A stretch of DNA of 64,000 bases from Streptomyces sp. NBC_00273 (GTDB lineage: Bacteria > Actinomycetota > Actinomycetes > Streptomycetales > Streptomycetaceae), in the NCBI RefSeq assembly GCF_036178145.1, contig NZ_CP108067.1, forward strand, positions 1,612,001-1,676,000, written 5' to 3'. Both the position numbers and the translations under genes were made by a program. Numbering within the stretch: the stretch's first letter is position 1; every line of letters begins with the position of its first letter. Below the pieces are notes generated by a model that saw nothing but the letters and a program-made list of their open reading frames with translations, ran no database searches and was not told where the DNA came from. This document shows, one piece after another, positions 54,330 through 63,320 of the stretch.

Positions 54330-55984
54330 TCCACTTCGACCAGGTCACCGTCCAGTACGAGGACACGGCCGAACCGGTCCTGCGCGACGTCGACCTCACC
54401 GTCGAGGAGGGCGAACTCTGCCTCGTCGTCGGCCACACCGGCGTCGGCAAGTCCACCCTCCTCGGCGCGGTCAACGGACTCGTCCCGCACTTCACCGGCG
54501 GCACCCTCTACGGACGCGTCGTCGTCGACGGCCGGGACACCGCCGAGCACCCGCCCCGCGAACTCGCCGATGTCGTGGGCGTCGTGGGACAGGACCCGCT
54601 CGACGGCTTCGTCACCGATACCGTGGAGGAGGAACTCGCCTACGCGATGGAGCAGTTGGCGATCCCGCCGGCCACCATGCGCAAGCGCGTCGAGGAGACC
54701 CTCGACCTCCTCGGCCTCGCCGACCTCCGCCACCGCGCCCTGCACGAGCTCTCGGGCGGCCAGCAGCAGCGTGTGGCCATCGGCTCGGTGCTCACCGCCC
54801 ACCCCCGGATCCTGGTCCTCGACGAGCCGACCTCCGCGCTGGACCCGACGGCCGCGGAGGAGGTGCTGGCCGCCGTCACCCGCCTGGTGCACGACCTCGG
54901 CGTGACCGTCCTGCTCGCCGAGCACCGTCTGGAGCGCGTGGTCCAGTACGCCGACCGCGTCATCCACCTCCCCGGCGACGGGCGCGTCGTCTGCGGCCCG
55001 CCCGCCGAGGTCTTCCGTACGTCGTCCATCGCGCCGCCCATCGTGGAACTCGGCCGTGCCGCCGGCTGGGACCCGCTCCCCCTCTCGATCCGTGACGCCC
55101 GCCGGGCGGCCGCGCCCGTACGGACCCGGCTCGCCGGTACGACTCCGCCACCGGTACGGCCCGATCCCGCCGCGGCCCCGGCCGAGCTGTTGAAGGCCCG
55201 CGGGGTGACGGTGACCTATCAGGGCGTCCCGGCCGTCCGCGAGGTCGCCCTGCACCTGCGCGGCGGCGAAATCACCGCCCTCATGGGCCGCAACGGTTCC
55301 GGCAAGTCCTCCCTCCTGTGGGCCCTCCAGGGATCCGGTCCCCGCAAGGCCGGCACCGTGTCCATTCCCGCCGCCGCCGACGGCGGCAAGGACGCCGACC
55401 CGCAGAAGCTGTCCGCCGCGGAGGCCCGCCGCCTCGTCGGCCTGGTCCCGCAGACGCCCACCGACCTGCTGTACCTGGAGAGCGTGCAGCAGGAACTCGA
55501 CCAGGCCGACTCCGAGTCCGCTGTCGGCGCGGACGCCCCCACGGCGCGCGGGATCCTCGACCGCCTCGCGCCCGGGATCGACGACGCCACCCATCCCCGC
55601 GACCTGTCCGAGGGGCAGAAGCTCGCCCTCGTCCTCGCCATCCAGCTGTCCGCCGCGCCCAAGGTCCTGCTCCTCGACGAACCCACCCGCGGCCTCGACT
55701 ACCGCGCCAAGGCGGAGCTGATCCGCATCGTCGACGACCTGGCGGCCGAGGGCCGCGCCGTCGTCATTTCCACCCACGACGTCGAGTTCGTCGCCCGCGC
55801 CGCCGACCGCGTCGTGGTCATGGCCGAGGGCGACATCGTCGCGGACGGCCCGACCGGCGAGATCATCGTCGCCTCCCCCGTCTTCGCGCCGCAGACCGCG
55901 AAGATCCTCGCTCCGCTCCCCTACCTCACGGTCGCCCAGGTGGCCTCCGCCCTCCCCGACGACGAGACGGACCGGGCCTCATGA
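54326..55984 (+). CDS. fused ECF ATPase A and A' components
   Basis: 552 residues with two ABC ATPase domains in one chain. Domain 1 (about 1-250): Walker [11 protein letters not shown]-loop [11 protein letters not shown], signature LSGGQQQR, Walker [13 protein letters not shown]. Domain 2 (about 290-545): Walker [11 protein letters not shown]-loop [10 protein letters not shown], the signature as LSEGQK instead of LSGGQ, Walker [14 protein letters not shown]-loop STHDVEF. The degenerate second signature hints at asymmetric ATP sites. It energises uptake by the S component. Overlaps both neighbours (GTGA and ATGA), giving tight stoichiometry. Confidence 0.92.
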   Translation: MIHFDQVTVQYEDTAEPVLRDVDLTVEEGELCLVVGHTGVGKSTLLGAVNGLVPHFTGGTLYGRVVVDGRDTAEHPPRELADVVGVVGQDPLDGFVTDTVEEELAYAMEQLAIPPATMRKRVEETLDLLGLADLRHRALHELSGGQQQRVAIGSVLTAHPRILVLDEPTSALDPTAAEEVLAAVTRLVHDLGVTVLLAEHRLERVVQYADRVIHLPGDGRVVCGPPAEVFRTSSIAPPIVELGRAAGWDPLPLSIRDARRAAAPVRTRLAGTTPPPVRPDPAAAPAELLKARGVTVTYQGVPAVREVALHLRGGEITALMGRNGSGKSSLLWALQGSGPRKAGTVSIPAAADGGKDADPQKLSAAEARRLVGLVPQTPTDLLYLESVQQELDQADSESAVGADAPTARGILDRLAPGIDDATHPRDLSEGQKLALVLAIQLSAAPKVLLLDEPTRGLDYRAKAELIRIVDDLAAEGRAVVISTHDVEFVARAADRVVVMAEGDIVADGPTGEIIVASPVFAPQTAKILAPLPYLTVAQVASALPDDETDRAS

Positions 55985-56793
55985 CCACCGCCGCACGCAC
56001 GGCAGCGATCCGCATCAACGCGCGGGCCGGCGTCGTCATCGCCATGGCCGCCTTCCTCGGCATCGTCGCCTTCTTCTGGCCGTTCCTCGTCGCACCCGGG
56101 AAGTTCGGCTCGAACTACGCCCCTCCGCTGATCTTCGGCGTCCTGCTCGTGATCGTGCTGTGCGTGGTGATCTCCGAGATCGCGGAGGGCGGGATCAACT
56201 CCAAGGCCCTGGCGATGCTGGGGGTCCTGTCCGCCGTCAACGCGGCGATCCGTCCGCTGGGCGCGGGTACGGCCGGCATCGAGACGGTGTTCTTCATCCT
56301 CGTCCTGGCCGGCCGGGTCTACGGTCCGGGCTTCGGCTTCACCCTGGGCTGCACCTCGCTGTTCGCCTCCGCCCTCATCACGGGCGGGGTCGGGCCCTGG
56401 ATGCCGTACCAGATGTTCGGCTGCGCCTTCGTCGGCATGCTCGCCGGCTTCCTCCCGAAGGCCTCCGGGCGCCGCGAGATCGCCGTGCTCGCCCTCTACG
56501 GTTCCGTCTCCGGCTACCTCTTCGGATTCCTCCTCAACCTCTCCTTCTGGCCCTTCTCCCTCGACCCCAACAGCTCCGTCGCGTACCTGCCCGGCCTCCC
56601 CTTCACCGAGCAGTTCCAGCGCTACCTCGCCTTCGACCTCGCCACGTCCCTGGGCTGGGACACGGGCCGCGCCGTCACCAACTTCATCTGCATCACCCTC
56701 GCGGGACCGGCCGTCCTGACCACCTTCCGCCGCGCGGCCCGCAAGGCCCGCTTCCAGGCTCCGGTCCACTTCCGGACCGGCGCACGCCCCTGA
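55981..56793 (+). CDS. ECF transporter substrate-binding (S) component, probable cobalamin type
   Basis: 270 residues with about six membrane helices. It has a small-residue N-terminal helix and the [20 protein letters not shown] motif that contacts EcfT in S components. [40 protein letters not shown] and [20 protein letters not shown] also recall the CbrT-type cobalamin S component. I infer the ligand from the riboswitch and secreted binders, not from residues. A cobamide precursor remains possible. It is the last gene of the operon; ATG overlaps the ATPase stop. Confidence 0.85.
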   Translation: MTTAARTAAIRINARAGVVIAMAAFLGIVAFFWPFLVAPGKFGSNYAPPLIFGVLLVIVLCVVISEIAEGGINSKALAMLGVLSAVNAAIRPLGAGTAGIETVFFILVLAGRVYGPGFGFTLGCTSLFASALITGGVGPWMPYQMFGCAFVGMLAGFLPKASGRREIAVLALYGSVSGYLFGFLLNLSFWPFSLDPNSSVAYLPGLPFTEQFQRYLAFDLATSLGWDTGRAVTNFICITLAGPAVLTTFRRAARKARFQAPVHFRTGARP

Positions 56794-56814
56794 CCGGATC
56801 CACACCCTCCTCTA

Positions 56815-56836
56815 TTGCATATAGATTGCAGTTGCA
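56815..56836. promoter_or_regulatory. three TTGCA repeats upstream of the TsaD paralogue
   Basis: TTGCA at 56815-56819, 56826-56830 and 56832-56836, in an AT-rich patch. TTGC-N9-GCAA (56832-56848) also forms an inverted repeat. A promoter or operator for the downstream gene is likely, but the regulator is unknown. Confidence 0.4.
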
Positions 56837-56864
56837 GAAAATGCGCAAAAGAAGGTGGAGAGCA

Positions 56865-57935
56865 GTGAGCGGACCAGTGGTGCTGGGGATCGAGTCGTCG
56901 TGCGACGAGACCGGCGCGGGAATCGTGCAGGACGGCAAGCTGCTCGCACACGTGGTGGCCTCGAGCATGGACGAGCACGCCCGCTTCGGCGGCGTCGTGC
57001 CCGAGATCGCCGCCCGGGCGCACCTGTACTCCTTCAACCCGGTCGTCCGGCAGGCCCTGGACCGGGCCGGACTGCGGCTGAAGCAGATCGACGCGGTCGC
57101 CGTCACCACCGGGCCCGGCCTGTCGGGCGCGCTTCAGGTGGGCCTGGCCGGCGCGAAGACGCTGGCGTACGCGGCCGGCGTGCCGCTGTACGGCGTCCAC
57201 CACCTGGCCGGGCACGTCGCCGCCGACACCCTGGAGCACGGACCGTTGCCCGACCCCTGCGTGGTGCTGATCGTCTCCGGCGGCCACACCTCGCTCCTGT
57301 TGGTCCGCGACCTGGTCCGCGAGCCGATCCTGCACCTCGGGGACACCCTCGACGACGCGGCGGGCGAGTGCTTCGACAAGGTCGCCCGGATCCTGGGCCT
57401 GCCGTATCCGGGCGGTCCCGCCATCGACCGGGCCGCCCGCGACGGCGACCCGAAGGCCGTGGCCTTCCCGCGCCCGCTGACCAGGCCCGGGGACGACCCG
57501 TACGCCTTCTCCTTCTCCGGCCTGAAGACGGCCGCGGCGCGCTGGGCCGAGAAGCACCGGCAGCGCGGCGAGGAGCCGCCGGTGGCCGACGGGGCCGCCG
57601 CGCTGCAGGAGGCGGTCGCGGACGTACTGACCCGCAAGGCGCTGGCCGCCTGCCGCGACTACGACGTGAAGACGCTGATCGTGGTCGGCGGCGTGGCCGC
57701 GAACTCGCGGGTCAGGGCCCTCGCGGAACGCCGATGCGCCTCGGCCGGCATCGAACTGCGCGTTCCGCCCATGACCCTGTGCACGGACAACGGCGCCATG
57801 ATCGCGGCCGTCGGTGACCTGCTGGTCCGCTCCGGGGCGGAGCCGGCCCCGCTGAACGTGTCCGTCGACCCGTCGGCGCCGCTGGAGTACGCCTCCCTGA
57901 CCCCGCTCCCCGCCCCGCCGGTCAAGATCCCCTGA
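56865..57935 (+). CDS. tsaD: TsaD/Kae1-family protein (tRNA N6-threonylcarbamoyladenosine transferase type)
   Basis: 356 residues of the ASKHA-fold TsaD family. [51 protein letters not shown], the metal-binding pair in [13 protein letters not shown] (His113, His117), [32 protein letters not shown] and CTDNGAMIA are all intact. In bacteria TsaD with TsaB and TsaE makes t6A37 of tRNA. In Streptomyces the housekeeping gene normally lies with tsaB/tsaE and rimI, so this copy is probably a paralogue. It sits between a cobalamin-type ECF transporter and an ABC importer. GTG 56865 after AAGGTGGAG. Why a paralogue is here is unclear. Confidence 0.9.
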   Translation: MSGPVVLGIESSCDETGAGIVQDGKLLAHVVASSMDEHARFGGVVPEIAARAHLYSFNPVVRQALDRAGLRLKQIDAVAVTTGPGLSGALQVGLAGAKTLAYAAGVPLYGVHHLAGHVAADTLEHGPLPDPCVVLIVSGGHTSLLLVRDLVREPILHLGDTLDDAAGECFDKVARILGLPYPGGPAIDRAARDGDPKAVAFPRPLTRPGDDPYAFSFSGLKTAAARWAEKHRQRGEEPPVADGAAALQEAVADVLTRKALAACRDYDVKTLIVVGGVAANSRVRALAERRCASAGIELRVPPMTLCTDNGAMIAAVGDLLVRSGAEPAPLNVSVDPSAPLEYASLTPLPAPPVKIP

Positions 57936-58032
57936 CGGACCCCCACCACCGACCCGCGCCCCGACCGGTCCGCTGCCGACGGGTGCGTTCGGCACGCGAC
58001 CATCCGACAGAACCATCGAGAGGAAACACCAC

Positions 58033-59016
58033 ATGAGGGGCATACGCCCGCTGTCCGCGCTCCTGGCCGTGGCCGCCGCACTGCTCGTCCCGGCCTGCGG
58101 CAAGGCCGAGGACCGCACCGCCGCACCGGGACCCGGGGCCGAAGGGTTCCCCGTCACCGTGTCCAACTGCGGGGTGGAGAGCACCTACCAGCGGCCGCCG
58201 CAGCGCGCGGTGTCCCTGAACCAGCACGCCACGGAGGTCATGTTGGCGCTCGGGCTGGAGAAGTCGATGGTGGGCACGGGCTACCTCGACGACAAGATCC
58301 TGCCGGAGTACCAGGCCGCCTTCGACTCGGTGAAGGTGCTGTCGAAGGAGTACCCGTCCTTCGAGACCCTGCTGGCCGCCGAACCGGACTTCGTCTACGG
58401 CGGATTCGGCTCCACCTTCGCCGAGAAGGAGGGTCGTGGCCGTCCGGCCTTCACCAAGGCCGGGATCAACACGCACCTCAACATCGAGGAGTGCCCGGCC
58501 GGACCGGTGACCATGGCCACCGTCGACGAGGAGATCCGCACCGTCGCCAAGATCTTCGGCGTACCGGACCGGGCCGAGCAGCAGGTGGACGAACTGCACG
58601 GCACCCTCGACCGGGTCGACGGCAAACTGGCCGGTGTCGCGCCGACCAAGCTCTTCGTCTACGACAGCGGGGACAAGACCGCCTTCACCGCGGGCGGCAA
58701 GGGCATCGGCAACGAGCTGATCGAGCGGGCCGGCGGGGCCAACCTCTTCGCCGACGTCGACAAGGCCTTCGCGGACGTGTCGTTCGAGCAGGTGGCCGAG
58801 CGTGCGCCCGAGGTCGTCGTCATCTACGACTACGGCGACCAGAGCGTCGAGGACAAGAAGAAGTTCCTCCTCGCGAACCCGGCGCTGAAGGACGTACCCG
58901 CGATCAAGAACGAGCGGTTCGCGGTGCTTCCGCTGTCGTCGACCGTGCTCGGTGTCCGCGTCCCGGCGGCCGTGGAGTCACTGGCCCACCAGATCCACCC
59001 GGACCGCTTCCGGTGA
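58033..59016 (+). CDS. lipoprotein substrate-binding protein of an iron/B12-type ABC importer
   Basis: 327 residues. Type II signal peptide with lipobox LLVPAC, Cys22 being the lipidated residue. The mature protein has the FecB/BtuF fold: GVESTYQRPPQRAVSLNQHA, ATEVMLALGLEKSMVGTGYL, the first lobe with FETLLAAEPDFVYGGFGSTF, helix backbone 210-230 and the second lobe with PEVVVIYDYGDQSVEDKKKF. Candidates include cobalamin/corrinoid, siderophore or F420-related ligands; sequence alone does not decide. RBS GAGAGGAAA before ATG 58033. The stop overlaps the permease GTG (GTGA). Confidence 0.88.
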   Translation: MRGIRPLSALLAVAAALLVPACGKAEDRTAAPGPGAEGFPVTVSNCGVESTYQRPPQRAVSLNQHATEVMLALGLEKSMVGTGYLDDKILPEYQAAFDSVKVLSKEYPSFETLLAAEPDFVYGGFGSTFAEKEGRGRPAFTKAGINTHLNIEECPAGPVTMATVDEEIRTVAKIFGVPDRAEQQVDELHGTLDRVDGKLAGVAPTKLFVYDSGDKTAFTAGGKGIGNELIERAGGANLFADVDKAFADVSFEQVAERAPEVVVIYDYGDQSVEDKKKFLLANPALKDVPAIKNERFAVLPLSSTVLGVRVPAAVESLAHQIHPDRFR

Positions 59017-60107
59017 CCGAGACGACGGACGCGGGCCGGGCGCTCCTCGCTCCGCCGAGCGCCCCGGCGGCCGCGGCCCGCCGCCGGGCCGTTCCCTACC
59101 CCCTACTACTCGTGGCCCTGGGCGTCCTGCTCGCCGCCCTCGTGACGGCCGGTATCGCGATCGGTTCGATCAACGTCCCGGCCGGCCAGGTCTGGGGGAT
59201 CCTGCTCCACCGGATCCACCCGGTCCTCGCCGAACCGGCCTGGACGCCGGTCCGCGAGACGATCGTCGTCGACGTCCGGCTCCCCCGGGTGCTGCTGGCC
59301 GGCGTGGTGGGCGCGGGCCTGTCGGTGTCGGGCATGGCGCTGCAGGCCCTGGTCCGCAATCCGCTGGCCGATCCGATGCTGCTCGGGGTCTCGTCCGGCG
59401 CGTCGGTCGGCGCAGTGCTGGTCCTCGTCTTCCACGTGACCCTGTTCGGGATGTTCTCCCTGCCCGTGGCGGCGTTCTGCGGAGCCCTCGCCGCGCTGGT
59501 CGCGGTGTACTTCCTGGCGCGCTCCGGCGGGCGGATGACCACCGTACGGCTGGTGCTGGCGGGTGTGGCCATGGCCGAGGTCCTCTCCGCCGTGGCCAGC
59601 TTCCTGATCGTCACCTCCAACGACCCGCAGAAGACGCAATCGGCCTTGCGCTGGATGCTCGGGGGGCTGGCCGGCACCACCTGGACGACGGTGTGGATCC
59701 CCGTCGGTGCCGTGCTCCTCGGCACGGCCGTCCTGCTGGGGGTGTGCCGGTCCCTCAACCTGCTGCTGGCCGGGGAGGAAGCCGCCGCGGCGCTGGGGCT
59801 GGACGTCCACCGCTTCCGCGGCGCCCTGTTCGTCCTGGTCGCCCTGATGATCGGCACCATCGTCGCGGTCAGCGGCCAGATCGGCTTCGTCGGGCTGATC
59901 CTGCCGCACGTCGTACGCCTCCTGGTGGGCGCCGACCACCGCCGCGCGCTGCCCGCCGCCGCCCTCCTCGGCGCGAGCTTCCTGATCGCCGCCGACCTGG
60001 GCGCGCGCACGCTCATGAGCCCGGAGGAGATACCCGTCGGCATCCTCACCGCCCTCGTCGGCGGCCCGTTCTTCCTCTGGCTGATGCGACGGAAGGCGGC
60101 GCGATGA
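59013..60107 (+). CDS. FecCD/BtuC-type ABC permease
   Basis: A 364-residue permease with about nine or ten membrane helices. LRPRVLLA-like VRLPRVLLAGVVGAGLSVSG, GMALQALVRNPLADPMLLGV, SSGASVGAVLVLVF, LRWMLGGLAGTTW and GFVGLILPHVVRLLVGADHR are family signatures; the last is the cytoplasmic coupling segment. Homodimer in the BtuCD/FhuB fold. GTG at 59013 overlaps the previous stop, and its own stop overlaps the ATPase ATG (ATGA). It is the middle gene of the three-gene importer. Confidence 0.93.
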   Translation: MTETTDAGRALLAPPSAPAAAARRRAVPYPLLLVALGVLLAALVTAGIAIGSINVPAGQVWGILLHRIHPVLAEPAWTPVRETIVVDVRLPRVLLAGVVGAGLSVSGMALQALVRNPLADPMLLGVSSGASVGAVLVLVFHVTLFGMFSLPVAAFCGALAALVAVYFLARSGGRMTTVRLVLAGVAMAEVLSAVASFLIVTSNDPQKTQSALRWMLGGLAGTTWTTVWIPVGAVLLGTAVLLGVCRSLNLLLAGEEAAAALGLDVHRFRGALFVLVALMIGTIVAVSGQIGFVGLILPHVVRLLVGADHRRALPAAALLGASFLIAADLGARTLMSPEEIPVGILTALVGGPFFLWLMRRKAAR

Positions 60108-60937
60108 CCGACGGACCGATCCCCGAGCCCGGCGCGCTCGACGCCGAGGACGTCACGGTCGTGGTGAACGGCCGGACCCTGGTCGACCGCGTCTCCCTGC
60201 ACGTGGCACCCGGGGAGGTGCTGGCGCTCGTAGGCCCCAACGGCGCGGGCAAGTCGACGCTGTTGCGCACGTTCTACCGGGTGCTGCGCCCCACGTCCGG
60301 ACGCGTCCTGCTGGACGGCGAGGACGTGTGGCGGATGCCCGGCAAGCGGCTCGCGCGGCGCCTCTCGGCCGTACTGCAAGAGACGGCCGGCGACTTCGAA
60401 CTCAGCGTCTACGAAGTGGTGGCGATGGGACGCACCCCGCACAAACGCGCCTTCGCGGGCGACGACGCCCACGACCGCGAGATCATCACGGGCTCGTTGG
60501 AGGAACTCGATGTCGCCGCCCTGGCGCACGCGCCGTTCGACCGCCTCTCGGGCGGGGAGAAGCAGCGGGTGCTGATCGCCCGTGCGCTGGCCCAACGCAC
60601 CGGGACGATGGTGCTGGACGAGCCGACGAACCACCTGGACCTGCGCCACCAGCTCGACGCGCTCCGGCTCGTCCGGAGGGTCGGGGTCACCGCGGTGATC
60701 GCCCTGCACGACCTCAACCTCGCCGCGTCCTTCTGCGACCGGATCTGCGTGCTGGACGGCGGCCGCGTGGTCGCGACCGGAACACCGCGGGAGGTCCTCA
60801 CCCGGGACCTGCTGGCCGAGGTCTACCGTGTCGAGGCGGAGGTGTCCCGGCATCCGGGCACCGGGATCCCGCAGGTCACCGTGGTCCCCGAAGTCCGCCG
60901 TGCCGGTCGGCCCGTGGAACGCGGGCACGCCCCGTGA
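60104..60937 (+). CDS. ABC importer ATPase (FecE/BtuD type)
   Basis: 277 residues with one ABC ATPase domain. Walker A LALVGPNGAGKSTLLRTF, Q-loop AVLQETAGDFELSVYEVVAM, the signature RLSGGEKQRVLIARALAQ, Walker B MVLDEPTNHLDLRHQL and H-loop ALHDLNLAASFCDR. FELSVYEVVAMGRTPHKR is characteristic of iron-siderophore/cobalamin importers. It partners the permease encoded just upstream (4-bp overlap). The last ~25 residues are a basic tail. Confidence 0.94.
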   Translation: MTDGPIPEPGALDAEDVTVVVNGRTLVDRVSLHVAPGEVLALVGPNGAGKSTLLRTFYRVLRPTSGRVLLDGEDVWRMPGKRLARRLSAVLQETAGDFELSVYEVVAMGRTPHKRAFAGDDAHDREIITGSLEELDVAALAHAPFDRLSGGEKQRVLIARALAQRTGTMVLDEPTNHLDLRHQLDALRLVRRVGVTAVIALHDLNLAASFCDRICVLDGGRVVATGTPREVLTRDLLAEVYRVEAEVSRHPGTGIPQVTVVPEVRRAGRPVERGHAP

Positions 60938-60947
60938 GCGCTGTCCG

Positions 60948-60966
60948 CCCGCCGCGCCGCGGCGGG
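60948..60966. terminator. terminator-like hairpin after the ABC importer
   Basis: CCCGCCGC and GCGGCGGG pair perfectly around GCC. Located 11 bp after the ATPase gene, between convergent genes. No U-tract. Confidence 0.5.
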
Positions 60967-61084
60967 GGCCGGTGCGCTGGTAGATCCGGTCGGAGGCTCG
61001 TGGAGGGGTGGTCGAGGACGGTGTGGAGGCGCCGGTCGTAGTTCGGGGCGGTGGCCTTGGCGGTGGCGACCGGCTGAGTGAAGC

Positions 61085-61771
61085 TCAGGACCGCGGCGCC
61101 GCGTCCCCACCGCCACCGCCCCGGGCGGCGCCCGCGACCCGGCGCCGGACCTGGTCCTCCTGGGCAAGGCGCCGCAACAGCTCGAACACCGGGGCGCAGA
61201 TCGCGAAGACGATGACGGCCCGCTCGGCCAGGGCCACCGGGTCGTCCAGACCGGCCGCCCGCTCCAGGTCCAGCCGGGCCACGGACTCGGCAAGCCTCGC
61301 GTAGGCGGCGAGCTCTCCCGGGGCGTACTGGGCGTCCAGCCGGCGCAGCTCCTCCAGGGCCGCCGTCAGCCCCTTCACGTGCGGTGAAGTACCGGGGGCC
61401 TGCCAATCCAGCGCCGTGAGGAGCTCTGCCACCTCGGCGCCGGCGGTCACGTCGGCCCCGGCCTCTTCCCCGTGGCCCGCGGCGCCCTGGGCCGCCACCG
61501 GCACCGGGAGCGCGTAGCTGACCGCGCCGAGGGCGCTCTCGGAGCTGTGGGCCTGGTCGACGGCCCCGAGCACCTCCCGGGTGGCGGCGATGGACAGGCC
61601 GCCGAGCGTGGTCAGTGCCTTGATCAGCCGCAGCCGCTGCGCGTGCTCCTCCCCGTACTCGGCGAGGGTCGCGGCCGTCGCCCGCCCTGCGGGCAGCAGT
61701 CCCTGCCGCAGGAAGTACTTGATGCTGGCGACCGGCACGCCGGTCCGCCGGCTGAGCTCCGAGATCTTCAT
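61085..61771 (-). CDS. MerR-family transcriptional regulator
   Basis: 228 residues. N-terminal MerR helix-turn-helix about 1-70: MKISELSRRTGVPVASIKYF, LRQGLLPAGRATAATLAEYG and the wing EEHAQRLRLIKAL. A helical region with Ala/Glu residues follows, then a C-terminal effector part with LEELRRLDAQYAPGELAAYA and GLDDPVALAERAVIVFAICA. The SIKYFLRQGLL form is found in MerR regulators with multidrug targets. ATG at 61771 has AGGGAAG upstream. It is divergent from a YhgE/Pip-type membrane protein, with operator-like repeats between them. Confidence 0.9.
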   Translation of the reverse strand: MKISELSRRTGVPVASIKYFLRQGLLPAGRATAATLAEYGEEHAQRLRLIKALTTLGGLSIAATREVLGAVDQAHSSESALGAVSYALPVPVAAQGAAGHGEEAGADVTAGAEVAELLTALDWQAPGTSPHVKGLTAALEELRRLDAQYAPGELAAYARLAESVARLDLERAAGLDDPVALAERAVIVFAICAPVFELLRRLAQEDQVRRRVAGAARGGGGGDAAPRS

Positions 61772-61843
61772 GCGGCTTCCCTGCTGGTCATGCGGTCCGG
61801 TATCCGGCATCGGCGATTGGACACCACAGCAAGATACTGCCAC

Positions 61844-61860
61844 TATCCAGTGACTGGATA
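61844..61860. promoter_or_regulatory. putative MerR operator TATCCAG-TGA-CTGGATA
   Basis: A perfect palindrome with seven-base arms between the divergent MerR and YhgE/Pip-like genes. Another half-site TATCCAG follows at 61868-61874. The palindrome is typical of a MerR-bound promoter spacer. Confidence 0.65.
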
Positions 61861-61904
61861 CCATAAGTATCCAGCCCTAGGAACGCAGCCGCACCGGAGA
61901 ATCG

Positions 61905-63260
61905 ATGCCTCATCCCACGCCCCCCTCCGTGCTCCGCCGACCCGCACTGTGGATCGGAACGGGACTCATCGCAGCAGTGGTCTCGATGGTGTTCGCCCTG
62001 CTCTACGTGGGTGGCAACGTCAACCCCAAGGGCAACCTGCGCGACCTGCCCGTGGCCCTGGTCAACAGCGACGGCGGCGCGGACGTCAACGGCCGCCACG
62101 TCAACCTGGGCGAGCAGGTCGTCTCCGGCATCCAGAAGGCCGCCCAGGGCGACAAGAGCATCGACTGGCAGGTCGTCAGCCGCGAGGAGGCCGACAAGCG
62201 GCTGGGCCGGGGCAAGGTCTTCGGCGCCCTCGTCATACCCGCCGACTACTCCGCCACGGTGGCCGGGCTCACCGCCCCGCAGCCCGCACCCCAGGGCAAG
62301 GCCGCCCCGCCGACCATGACCGTGCTGACCAACCAGGCGGCCGGCAGCATCGGCTCCTCCATGTCCTCCCAGGCCGCCCAGAAGGCCGCCCACGCCGCCT
62401 CGGCCCAGCTCGGCCAGGAACTCCTCAAGCAGGCCGCCGCCCAGAAGACCCCGCTGCCGACGGCCGCCCAGCTCAAGCTGGCCGACCCGGTGACCGTGAC
62501 GGTCGCCGACGGCCACCCGGTCGGCGCGCGCAGCGCCATGGGCCTGAGCGCCTTCTACTACGCACTGGTCCTGGTCGTCTGCGGCATGCTCGGCGCCAAC
62601 GTGGTCAACTCCCAGGTCGACACCGCGCTCGGCTACCTGCACACCGACTACGGCCCGGTCCGCAAGCGCAAACCCGTCCAGCACACCAGCCGCGTCCGCA
62701 CCCTGGCCATCGGCATCGCGCTCATGCTCGGCCTGTCCCTGGTGATGGGCACCCTGGTCGAGGTCGCCACGGTCGGCATCCTCGACATGGACGCCTCCCA
62801 CCTCGGCCTGCTGTGGCTCTACTCGGTCGCCACCATCGCGGTGGTCGGCATCGGAAGCCTGGCCCTGTTCGCCGCCTTCGGCACGCCCGGCATGCTCCTG
62901 GCCACCATCGTCTTCGTGGCGATGGCCGTGCCCTCCTCCGGCGCCACCGTGCCGGTCCAGGCACTCCCCGGGTTCTTCCGCGCCCTCGCCGAGTTCGAGC
63001 CGCTGCGCCAGATCACCGAGGGGCTGCGGTCCCTCCTCTACTACGGGGCCCAGGCCGACGCGGGCCTGACCCGGGCCTGGGGCTCGATGGGTGTCGCCCT
63101 CGTCGCCGCGCTGCTCTTCGGCTTCGCCGTCACCCGCCTCTACGACCGCAAGGGGCTGCACCGCATCCCCCACCCCGACGCCGAAGCGGGCGCCGAGGCC
63201 CCCGCCGAAACCCCTGAGCCCCCGAAGTCCCCCGAGACCCCTGCTCCGGCCACCGCCTGA
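61905..63260 (+). CDS. YhgE/Pip-type ABC-2-like membrane protein
   Basis: 451 residues. A first membrane helix (GTGLIAAVVSMVFALLYVGG) is followed by the extracellular Pip domain (about 45-205: LRDLPVALVNSDGGADVNGR, SREEADKRLGRGKVFGALVI, then PADYSATVAG) and by five membrane helices starting GLSAFYYALVLVVCGMLGAN. The C-terminus is an acidic Pro-rich tail. YhgE/Pip or SNG1-like proteins are linked to secretion, phage entry, and drug or ion stress. No ATPase gene accompanies it. RBS CGGAG before ATG 61905. Confidence 0.85.
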   Translation: MPHPTPPSVLRRPALWIGTGLIAAVVSMVFALLYVGGNVNPKGNLRDLPVALVNSDGGADVNGRHVNLGEQVVSGIQKAAQGDKSIDWQVVSREEADKRLGRGKVFGALVIPADYSATVAGLTAPQPAPQGKAAPPTMTVLTNQAAGSIGSSMSSQAAQKAAHAASAQLGQELLKQAAAQKTPLPTAAQLKLADPVTVTVADGHPVGARSAMGLSAFYYALVLVVCGMLGANVVNSQVDTALGYLHTDYGPVRKRKPVQHTSRVRTLAIGIALMLGLSLVMGTLVEVATVGILDMDASHLGLLWLYSVATIAVVGIGSLALFAAFGTPGMLLATIVFVAMAVPSSGATVPVQALPGFFRALAEFEPLRQITEGLRSLLYYGAQADAGLTRAWGSMGVALVAALLFGFAVTRLYDRKGLHRIPHPDAEAGAEAPAETPEPPKSPETPAPATA

Positions 63261-63272
63261 GACGGTCTGACG

Positions 63273-63300
63273 CGCAGGGCCGCCCGTGCGCGGCCCTGCG
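63273..63300. terminator. bidirectional terminator hairpin
   Basis: A perfect 11-bp stem (CGCAGGGCCGC with 63290-63300) and a 6-base loop between convergent genes, 12 bp after the YhgE-like stop and 20 bp before the hydrolase stop. Confidence 0.8.
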
Positions 63301-63320
63301 CTCGCCCGCGATCGCGGCCC

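Noticed and set aside
56160..56300. Possible separate gene inside the ECF S component region
   Set aside because: Frame is a shadow of the membrane protein that has conserved S-component motifs.
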